Part shown: positions 45,945 through 55,600 of the stretch, in pieces
How positions within the stretch are numbered: position 1 is the stretch's first letter
Layout of the letters: every line of letters begins with the position of its first letter
NCBI GenBank assembly: GCA_945859605.1
Contig: OX243815.1
Location: 33,784,785-33,848,784 of the forward strand
DNA length: 64,000 nucleotides
Origin: Lumbricus rubellus
Taxonomy: Eukaryota > Annelida > Clitellata > Crassiclitellata > Lumbricidae
Direction: 5' to 3'
Program-made: the position numbers and the translations under genes
Notes under the pieces: generated by a model
Database searches by the model: none
What the model saw: only the letters and a program-made list of their open reading frames with translations
Told to the model about the DNA's origin: nothing

Positions 45945-46677
45945 CAGGGGCGCAACCAGAACATTTTGCTGGGGGGGGGGGGGTGCTCAGAATTATTATT
46001 GAAAGCGCCGAAGGAGCGAAGCAGCCAGTGCCGAAGGCACGAAGCCAATGCCGACTATAGGGGGTCTGAGGAAGCGTCGTACGCTCCCCCAGCAAAATAG
46101 CTCATGATTTTATTGCTCAGAGACGTGATATAAGATTTCAATAAATGTCTCCTCTCATCGTTTAAAAAGTTTTTAATTTACACACAGTATTGAAAGCTGA
46201 ATAACTATATATTATAATATTAATTTGAAGGAAAACAATAATAGCCTACTTAACTAGGCCCTAATAAAAAAAATAGCACACACGGTAGTAACCTATCAAT
46301 TAAGTCGTAACATATTATCAATAAATTGGTGAGACACTGTAATGTAAAGGTATAGGCCTAAGCTTATATCATAACGCTTTTAATTCATCACTATAGGCAA
46401 ATTCTCGAGTCACAGACAAATTCAAATAGGCTAGACCAGCAAAACACTGAAATCTAGTGCTTTATGAACCATGAATTTGACTAAAATTATAATACAGAAT
46501 AATTAAGGAACTTGCCTGATTGTATAATCTGAAAGAGTTAAAGAACGAAAGATTCCCTACCCCCCCCCACCCCACCCCAACACAAAAAATCATCGGATTT
46601 GGAAAAATTGCGTGGGTCACCTTTTGGCCCTGGGGGGTGCTCAAGCACCCCCCAGCACCCCCCTAGTTGCGCCACTG
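45945..46677. mobile_element. hAT-type element, 733 bp
   Basis: CAGGGGCGCAACCAG...CTAGTTGCGCCACTG with an exact 8-bp duplication CCTAAAGG (45937-45944 and 46678-46685). G-run and C-run subterminal blocks. No gene. Confidence 0.92.
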
Positions 46678-47036
46678 CCTAAAGGCCTATTTCTAACTAA
46701 TCAAATTCAATGTAGAAATCACTATAATATGATGATTAGACCAGGTCTATACCTTCATTTTCTCTCATTATTTCTTTTTAATCTTCAGAACTTAATAGTT
46801 TCTGCATTTTCCCATATTTGCCACAGATGCATCTTCAGCAGTTTTGCAATTTTTGCAATTTTGCGCAATATCGACTTAAAATGTGCGAGAGAAATATTAT
46901 TGTTGAGGGAGCTGAGGGTGTGGAAGTGACAGTGAAACCGATCTATGCTATGTAATGCCCTTGACTCGAGTCTATGACTCTGTGGATTGCTCTACGCTGC
47001 TAAGCATATGATACGTAGGCCTACGTACGTAGCTAT

Positions 47037-47085
47037 ATATATGCTAGCTAACTGATATGTAGCATATCAGTTAGCTAGCATATAT
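47037..47085. repeat. perfect 23-bp-arm hairpin
   Basis: The arms read atatatgctagctaactg... and its exact complement with a 3-base loop at 47060-47062. Confidence 0.95.
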
Positions 47086-47154
47086 CTACGTAGACTATAG
47101 TACGTCACTGACCCAGCTAGCTACATCGGTAAAAGCGCTGGCCGCGTGTCCGGA

Positions 47155-48100
47155 GGCCTATTTAGGCCTATACGCGACTCTGTGAAAGATCGTGCGGACC
47201 CGGGCCGCGAGTTTCCAAAGGCCTGTGTGGCCCAGCGCGTGCGATTTCCTATTGGGCAGTAATACTGGAAGAGGCGATTTCCGTAGGGGAGGAGGTTGTC
47301 GAGTACAATGTCTGGCCCAATGTCTGGCCCATCCCTTCGTAGACTATCAACAACACGTGCGTGATCGGCAGGCTCTGACGATTTTTGACGAATTGCAATG
47401 TAAAACGTTTAAAATTTCTTACAAATGACCCTACGTATGGAGGAACATTTTGCACAGGTAGGCCTAATCTTTAGCGCTCTTTATCGTTAAATTTAAGCAT
47501 GGTTATAACATAGAAGACCTATAGTGTTTTTCGCGTATAGGGTAAGGTTTCGCGTCGTCAGGGTCGGTTAGGGTTAGTGTTAGGGTTAGTGTCGTTATTA
47601 GATTAGATTCTTATGATTTTTGCGTCGTGAGGGTCGGTTAGGGTTAGTGTTAGGATTAGTGTCGTCATTAGATTCTTATGATTTTTGCGTCGTGACGTTC
47701 GGTTAGGGTTAGTGTTAGGGTTAGTGTCGTCATTAGATTCTTATGATTTTTGCGTCGTGAGGGTCGGTTAGGGTTAGTGTTAGGGTTAGTGTCGTCATTA
47801 GATTCTTATGATTTTTGCGTCGTGAGGGTCGGTTAGGGTTAGTGTTAGGGTTAGTGTCGTCATTAGATTCTTGATTTTTGCGTTGGTTGTTTAGCAGTTG
47901 TTGGTCAAGCTAATAGCCAACACTACAGCTTCACCAACAACTGCTAACATCAACTACCTTCTCCCCCTACGGTCTTCGCCTCTTCCAGTGTTGCTGCCCA
48001 ATGGGAGGTCGTGGGCGTTGGGCCGTGCAGGCTTTTGGAAACACGCACCCGGGCCGCGGTTCGCTTTCCGACGGTGGCTTATTTCAGAGATTCAAAATAG
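47155..48100. mobile_element. long-inverted-repeat element containing telomere-like repeats
   Basis: The arms at about 47195-47300 and 47965-48060 are complementary with mismatches (cccgggccgcg, tttccaaa.gcctg, attgggcag, ctggaagaggcga, ccgtagggg). The centre is a 65-bp tandem array. The related copy at 42780-43225 has one array unit. Confidence 0.75.
47561..47880. repeat. 65-bp tandem repeats with TTAGGG motifs
   Basis: Five units start at about 47561, 47631, 47696, 47761 and 47826. Each carries ggttagggttagtgttaggg, so two or more telomere-type TTAGGG words occur per unit. Confidence 0.9.
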
Positions 48101-48135
48101 CGGGCTATATAGCACGTATAGGGCCTACGTGTACG

Positions 48136-49053
48136 CAGTGACGTAACTAGCGTTGGGCTTGGGGGGCTTAAGCCCCCCCAAACGAAGCTGAAGCCCCCCC
48201 AAATGAAATCAAGCCGCTGTATGCTTACGGCTAATTTAAATAGACTACCGCATGGACGGCGTGCATGCAGTTACGAACGACCGGCCATGACTGCCTAAAA
48301 ATGGCTCCATTTGAGGTCGACACAGCAAAAAATGCGCTGGTCGCTGGGGCTCCGCCCCAGACCCCGATGGGGAGCTTACGGTAAAGACAAAATCTTTTTC
48401 TTTTACAGTAGCAGTTTTATTTTTATTGTTATCCTGGTAGCTTGAGCCTTGCGACACTGAAAAACCACTTATTCTTACAATTTTTGCAACTTTTCAATTC
48501 ACAAATAGCTGGCAAACAAGAGCCTTAAAATAGCTCCATTTGAGGTCGACACAGCCAAAAATGCGCTGGTCGCTGGGGCTCCGCCACAGACCCCGGTGGT
48601 GAGCCTTGCGACCGGTCTATTAAAGACAAAAGTCACAAAAAACCTTCTCTTTTACAGTAGCAGTTTTATTTTTATTGTTATCCTGGTAGCTTGAGCTTTG
48701 CGACACTGAAAAACGACTTATTCTTAAAGTTTTCGCAACTTTTCCGTTCACAAATAGCTGGCAAACAAGAGCCTTAAAATAGCTCCATTTGAGGTCGACA
48801 CAGCCAAAAATGCGCTTGTCGCTGGGGCTCCGCCCCAGACCCCGCTGGGGGAGCTTACGACGCTCCCCCAGACCCCCTAATCGAGACGGGCTTCGTGCCT
48901 TCGGCACTCGCAACTTTGCGCCTTCGGCGCCGCCACTCAAGACCAATTATTACAAAACATGCAGCGTCCTGGCGCCTCTTCTTTTACACTTTAACCATTG
49001 GTCATACTTAAGGCTTAAGCCCCCCCAAACGAAAAATCCTAGTTACGTCCCTG
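48136..49053. mobile_element. hAT-type element, 918 bp, with three internal repeats
   Basis: CAGTGACGTAACTAG...CTAGTTACGTCCCTG with an exact 8-bp duplication CGTGTACG (48128-48135 and 49054-49061). Units of about 240 bp starting near 48297, 48532 and 48778 share gctccatttgaggtcgacac and cagtagcagttttattttta. Confidence 0.92.
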
Positions 49054-49347
49054 CGTGTACGGTTCATGTACGGGGGTCCTAAATCATAAATGGCGTGGCA
49101 TCCATTCAAACGAGCCAGCGCGGTGGTGATCGAAGGATCTCGGTCATTTCTCACCCGATCAAATTCATTGCAAAATGAACAGGGTCGATCGAGGTCATAT
49201 CCGAGCACATTTAGGCTACGTTTACAATTTCACCTTGTAGGCCTACTCTATCACCATGGTCCATGGCTTTGATTTTTGCCCTGGATAATGACGAGAGTGA
49301 CGAAGAATGTTAATTGACATTGGACTGAGATGGCCGGGTGAATAGAG

Positions 49348-49633
49348 CAGGGGCGGATCCAGGGATGGCTAATCCGGCCACGCCCCATTTCAAAATTGCA
49401 TGGGACTTCCCTCCATTAACCCATTTGGTTTCAAGAACCTTTCAATCAATGCACGACGAGAGAGGTCATATAGAGTATTCCAAAGGAATCATAATGACTA
49501 AAAAAATCATCAGATTTTTTGGCAGGGAAAATGGCATATAGCCTAGCCGGATGACTAGAAAAAAGGTCGTCAGATTTTTCCCGGCAAAGATCACCGAAAA
49601 TCTTGCCCCCTCAGAAATTTCTTTATCCGCCCC
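49348..49633. mobile_element. hAT MITE (CAGGGGCGGATCCAG), 286 bp
   Basis: The flanking 8-mers GAATAGAG and CAATAGAG match at 7 of 8. Same family as 36578-36913. Confidence 0.87.
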
Positions 49634-49834
49634 TGCAATAGAGCATACTGTAGGCCTACTATATATATAGGCCTATAAGTACTAACATATGGGCGACCTG
49701 AGAAATTTTGCACGGGGGCACAATTAACACGATGGTCGCGACTAAAAAATATTGTAACAAGATGTTGAAAAATCCATAACAGGAAATTAGGAACAGAATG
49801 GGTTTTTTCATACAGCTTTTTAGTGTAAGATATA

Positions 49835-51029
49835 CAGGGTGGGCCATAAAAAAGTAATCCCTTACAGTTTTTTGCCTATAACCTGGCCAGAAGTAAGAAT
49901 TTTGAAATGAAATTTTACAGGCTTAAAGACAATTCATATTTACACACGATGGCCAGATTTCATTAAAATATTTCAAACAGAACAATAGCTACATCACTTT
50001 TTGTGAGGCCACCCGCCGTTTTTTGACGATTCAAAAACGTGACGCAACAAAAAGTAACAAAAATCCAATCTAAATATTCTGGTCAATATCCTGGCCAGAA
50101 GAAGGAATATCAAAATGAAATTTTACACGCGTAAAGACAATTCATATCTACACATGATGGCCAAATTTAATCAACATATTTCAAAAAGAACAAAAGTTAT
50201 ATCACTTTTAATGAGGCGACCAACGTTTTTTGACAATTCTGAAGGGTGACGCAACAAAAAGTAGCAAAAACACAATTTTATTAAGCCTGATCTCAAATAT
50301 TTGTTATCAAATAACCTTGATATTGCCAGCTGATCATTATTATTACTATTTTAAAAAAGAAACGGGTACCAGCGTAGCTGCACGTCGCTGAGAAGTCACA
50401 TAGCAAGATGACAATCAAATTGGTAAGGCATCTGTCAGATTAATCTGTCAGATTAATCTGTCAGATTAATCATCAGGTCCATCAAGAACTTTGCAAAAAG
50501 ACTCAAAAGAAGTTTTGGCACTGGTGGTGGGCACACTGAACACAAGTTGTGAAGCACTACCAAGTTCATTTGACATCAGTTATTTGAGACGAGACTTAAT
50601 AAAATAAGGTTTTTGTTACTTTTTTTGTTGCGTTTCGTTTTTGAATCCTCAAAAACGGTGGGTGGCCTCACTAAAAGTGGTATAACTTTTGTTGTGTTTG
50701 AAATATTTTTATGAAATTTGGCCATCATGTGTAAATATGAATTGTCTTTAAACTTGTAAAAATTCATGTTGAAATTCTAACTTCTGGCCATGTTATTAGC
50801 AAAAAACCTAATTTTTTCGCCTTTCATTTTTGAATCGTCAAAAACCGGTGGGTGGCCTCACTAAAAGTGATATAACTTTTGTTCTGTTTCACATATGTCG
50901 ATAAAATTTGGCTATTGTACGTAGATATGAATTACCTTCAAGCCCGTAAAATGTGATTTGAAAAATTCCTATTTTTAGCCAAGAGATTGACAAAAAAGCT
51001 TAGGGGATTACTTTTTTTGGCCCACCCTG
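49835..51029. mobile_element. mariner-like element, 1195 bp
   Basis: CAGGGTGGGCCATAAAAAAG...CTTTTTTTGGCCCACCCTG with TA flanks and long inverted, partly iterated arms. Copies of aattcatatttacacatgatggcca recur near 49945, 50140, 50730 (reversed) and 50910. No transposase was recognised. Confidence 0.85.
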
Positions 51030-51031
51030 TA

Positions 51032-51260
51032 CAGGGTGGCTCCAAGAAAATTCCACCGGATAAAATGCGATAACTTCGCCACCGATTGAAATTTTTCTGC
51101 GAAAATTTCCCAATTTGTAGGTGAATGAATTTCCAACAATCCCTGAAAGTTTCACTTGAGACTTTTTATGTTTGCAAAAGTTACAGCTGTTTAAACTTTC
51201 AATTTCGTTTTTTCAAATATCCGCGGGAAAATGAACGTCATTGGAAGGTGGAAGATCCGA
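51032..51260. mobile_element. left end of a 7394-type mariner
   Basis: CAGGGTGGCTCC and about 210 bp match the left arm of 7394-9371. It abuts the previous element, with a single TA between them. The right end is lost. Confidence 0.75.
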
Positions 51261-51549
51261 TCTCGATGATCAGATGAGTAGGCTAGATGTAGGCCCTATT
51301 AATTCTTTAATTGTACAAGCGAGACCTCAGTTTTAGTTGGTACCAAATTAATGATCTTTGTTACAGTTTTTGCAATGGCTTGCAAAATGCAAGAGAGAAT
51401 TGACGTGCGCCCCAGAGAAGAAACACCGACGGGCAATAACAGGGATTAGCTAGCTAAACGCCGGACGTGTGCGTATAAGGCGGTCGGCTGCAACATCTCT
51501 CTTTCGAGTTCCAACTGCTACATACAGACGATCATTTTGAGTAGGCCTA

Positions 51550-51732
51550 TTGCTATATAGGAGAAGCAGGAAAATGGTGAACAGAACAAAGGTCCGTGGT
51601 GTTGAAGATCTTCTGACGCGAATCATGCAAGCTTGGAACGATCTTGACCAGCGAATTATTGACTCGGCGGTGCGTGAATGGCGCAAGCAACTTCGCGCAT
51701 GCGTAGATGCTAAAGGCGGACAGTTAGAGTAA
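51550..51732 (+). pseudogene. mariner/Tc1-type transposase C-terminal fragment
   Basis: IMQAWNDLDQRIIDSAV and WRKQLRACVDAKGGQLE, then a stop, form the typical C-terminus of these transposases. Only about 45 residues remain. The element's right end CTCACGGTG followed by TA is at 51851-51859. Confidence 0.8.
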
Positions 51733-52079
51733 AAACTGTAAATGTATTTACATTGCCTGCTATTTAGTTATAACTTTCCTGAATTTCATTGACATTGTTT
51801 GAATATTGTTAAAATAATAACGATTTTTATAGGGGTTTCCTTTTTTATGCCTCACGGTGTATATATATTTTACAGAGATTTCTAAACGTAGACTTCTTTA
51901 ATTGTTTCACATATATTGTCCATCATTATAGGCCTAGCCTAATATTAATTCTTTAACGCGAAGAAATAAGTATAAAAAACAATTAAAATAGGGCGTAGGT
52001 GTTAAATTTCCAGGGGCAAATTCCCCCTCTTTCCCCTGTGTGAGGGCGCCCTTGATCGAGTACTAGGCCTAATTACAAA

Positions 52080-52322
52080 TTACAATACTCTAGTATAGCG
52101 ACCGAATTTAATCGATCACCATCTTTTTTGCCTGCTAGCATTGCCTGTTCTTCGGCAAACTTCAGAGCCCTCACCAACCTGCGGCCTGCAGGCTGCCTCC
52201 CACCTTTATTCCCTCGGATCCCTCCGCCGTGTCTTGTAATGCTTCTCTTATAAGTTCTTCGATGTTAATATTGTAATATAATATTACGGCGCTATATAAA
52301 TTCTTGAAAGGAATGAATGAAT
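52080..52322 (+). mobile_element. LINE 3' end (CR1/L2-like) next to NELFA
   Basis: An end of an RT-type frame (GLY/PRO-rich ...CLPPLFP) is followed by ggcgctatataaatt and a (GAAT)n tail. That is the 3' signature of the CR1/L2 group seen again at 62140-62190. It is 5'-truncated. Confidence 0.65.
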
Positions 52323-52419
52323 CACTCGAAGAGGAACTACTGCGCTAGAAAAACCGTGAGTAGATAAAGCGGAAGTTGTGGAATGTGAAATACAAGTTTA
52401 CAAGCTTCGGTTTTTTAGA
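52293..52419 (+). promoter_or_regulatory. candidate NELFA promoter region
   Basis: TATATAAA at 52293-52300 belongs to the LINE tail. An ETS-type GCGGAAGT lies at 52369-52376, 44 bp before the ATG. Use of either element is inferred. Confidence 0.4.
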
Positions 52420-52629
52420 ATGGCGGTGAACAGAGAGGGCGATATAACAAGTTGGCTTCAAAACAAGCTAGGCTCAACTGATGATTTGTGGTCAGGAGCG
52501 TCCATTTGTGCTCAACTGAGCAGAGGAAAACTATTAAATATACAGGATTGTTTTAAAAATTTACAGCCGCACGTGAAAGTCAAACTTATGTTGGGATTTC
52601 TACACCTATCAAAAAGACATGTCGACGAG
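52420..52629 (+). CDS. NELFA exon 1
   Basis: 70 codons: WLQNKLGSTDDLW, then LQPHVKVKLMLGFLHLSKRH, ending VDE in phase 0. Donor GAG|GTAGTT is usable but not ideal. Confidence 0.93.
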
Positions 52630-55600
52630 GTAGTTTATAATTATGCCGCTTCTCATAATTTTAATATTATAACGGTTATTGTTACTGACGGCTCGGTAGA
52701 ACGTAAACAGTATGGCGGCCACAGATAGACGCAGAATAGAGCGATTTCACCAACGGCGATCACAGCGGAAATTAGGGGTCCGTAGGGAGTTGCCGACCTC
52801 GAAGTTGCCGACCATCGATTATAGCTAATATTGTCGAACTTGCCGACCAGCGTTTTATTGAAACGTAGGAAGTTGCCGACCGCCAATAAAATCATCATCT
52901 CAGAAATACGCCAAAGTATTAGAGCGGATCCAACTATTTCCCTCAACAAAAAGTTTCAGTCCGTCATCGCACAGACGATAGTGGATGATGGACAACGACC
53001 TCTCTTGCCCGGTTATGAATCACTGAGAACAATTTTGGGTAATCCGGAAGTTTAGCGTCCCAAACTATTTCGACCATTTCTTTGCAATAATAACTCAAAG
53101 CCATGTACAAGAACACATATTTATTTGAGGAAATTATAAAATGTGTGCATGAAAACCTCAAGGAAGTCCTAAACAAAGTATGCCTGGAACCTTCATCCAT
53201 CCTCCACTTCTTAAGCGTTTTTCGCCAATCTAGCTTCTATCTGAGAGCTAGGCCTAAAAGACTTTCACCCAGCTTTTTTTCAAATATAGAAATATCCTCA
53301 TCCAGCTTCTATTTCAGTTATAAAAATACCTTCATCCGGCTTCTATTTCAGATATAAAAATATCTTCATCCCGCTTCCATTTCTCACGCATTTTAACATT
53401 AATCCAGCTTCACATAAAGTACATGGGATAGGCTAATAGCCATAACAGTCATGGCCGGTAAATAGAAGTTGGATTTATCAAAAGAGCGATAAAGAAGTGG
53501 AAGCTGGATGAAGTTTCCAGTATTGATGAAAAAGAAGCTTGATTGACGAAAAATCGCTTGAGAAATGGAAGCTGGTTGAAGGTATTTTTATATTTGGAAT
53601 AGATGTGATATTTACATTTAACGGATGTTAAGTGGCGTAATAAAGCTCGTCATACCTACCATAAGTAAGTGAGTACTGTTAGTATTGCAAAGAAATGGTC
53701 GAAATAGTTTGGGACGCTAAACTTCCGGATTACCCAATTTTGAATGATGAACGAATTAGGAAAGCGCACCAACGACATGTTAATGGAGAAATTGATACTG
53801 CCAGACTACTAACCTCCGTACAATACAGTATTAATTTAATTAGAAAGTGACATTTTAAGGTGTTATATTTTATATTTCTATATTTTATTATGCGCTATAC
53901 AAGTTTATTGTTGTAGTTATAAATATAATTCTTATAATGACGTCGTTACTTGTGTACTGCCTCAGACAGGTTTATATATAATTAATGTTATTAGAATTAA
54001 TTTCTTTACAATTTTCGTTTTTAAATAATTATTATTGGAAATAATAAAATAATAAACGATGGTTTCTCATTTCCTGTCATTTTTTACATTATAAATATAA
54101 TTCTTAAAAACCAAGTAATAAAACTTCGGTCGGCAACTCCCTACGATCTTGAAAAACCCTGGTCGGCAAGTACCTACGTCATTACGGTCGGCAACTTCGC
54201 GGTCGGCAAGTCCGGTCGACACCGAAATTAGATACCAAGTATAAACGTTAAATTTGCAGTATTATTGTTTTCGAAACCTGCATTCAACTGTCCAAACATT
54301 GTCTTACACATTATTTTTTTACATCAGTTAAAATATTGCTACTTATTTAGCAGAAATAAGCCGTCATGTGCGTGTTAGCTTTACAAAAATAAGCTCTCCG
54401 CATGTATGTAGTTAACTTGGGTTGTTAACGTGGCCTACCAAAACAAAGCCAAACTTAACCCACTTGTGTGCACTTTAAAATTGCTTAAAAATACTTTTAA
54501 CATTCACTTTAACTGGCACTATATCATATTATTTTTTATATTAGTTCCTCTACAAAGTCTAGAAAAAATGACGCTTGTAGCACCTAATGCACAATTTTTA
54601 TGATTTTCAACTCCAAGGACTCTGACTATAGGCTTACAATTTACGTTTGAATTGATAAACAGTGGGTAGGTGTTTAAGGTCGATCGATTTTTTTGTATTC
54701 TTTAGCTTATTTAAGCTTGTTAATATTTATGAAAGTATACCTTTTCGTGGTCTTTTGACCATTGACTATTAAGCGGAATAATTGGGCTATCGATCGCCGG
54801 AGGTCAGACCGCTCTATTCTGCTTCTATCTATGGCCGCCATATTGTTTACGTTCTACCGAGGTGTCAGTAACAATAACCATTATAATGTATGTTTTCCTT
54901 GATCGGTGCCGAATTAATTAAGATACTATTTTATTTGTGATGCGATGTTGAAGTTGCAATGTATTGATGCGTTTAGAATAATCTTTGCGTTCTTTTATTT
55001 CACATGCACCGTTTCGGGGAGGGGTTAACCCGAAACGGCTGAAAATACACCAACACGTTAATCCTGAAGACTGCATGCCTGTATACAAAACAATATGATT
55101 GCCAATGACTTGGCTAAAATAGAGCGCAGCAACCTATCAGCCAGAGCTGCCACATCCCATGATGCAATGCGCTCAGTAAGTAAGTAATCAACGCAAGATC
55201 TAGGCCTAAGTAAAACAGTGAGGTTAATAAAATTCTAAATGAAAGAAAAGTATGCAGTAAATACCCTGGTACGTGTAAATAGAAAGTTCAAAACTGAAGA
55301 AACCTGCACTTTGTAAGCTCATTGGGCACTTTTGAAGTTCAATGCTGATTTGTGTTTCGCACTTTGGCCCCGTCGATTTCAAACAGATCCGAACAAAAGC
55401 TCATGACACGAAAGGTCGTTTCCGTTGAGAGAATTTCGACCATTTAATCTTCACCCTTCGAAGCTTTTTGCATAATTTTCTTTGTTGTAATTCAACTAAG
55501 TGCCCTATTTACTTGCTTAGAACATGTGCTAGTTTCTTGCTAGTTACTTGCTTACTGAGCGCACTGCATCACGAGAAAGGCCACAGCGCTTTATTTTAGT

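Larger units (their letters stand above)
52776..54223. mobile_element. nested element with iterated AGTTGCCGAC ends
   Basis: An exact 8-bp duplication GAAATTAG (52768-52775 and 54224-54231) flanks it. The left arm repeats agttgccgac four times (to 52885), and the right arm carries the complement gtcggcaact four to five times (54128-54212). No complete gene. A short plus frame at 52831-53055 is unrecognised. Confidence 0.85.
52665..54893. mobile_element. outer inverted-repeat element in NELFA intron 1
   Basis: About 80 bp at 52667-52745 (gttattgttactgacggctc, gtaaacagtatggcggcc) recur as the complement at 54809-54890 with roughly 90% identity. The outermost bases are ATTATAA on both sides, which would fit a TA or TTA target. 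It begins only 36 bp after the exon 1 donor. It encloses 52776-54223. Confidence 0.8.
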
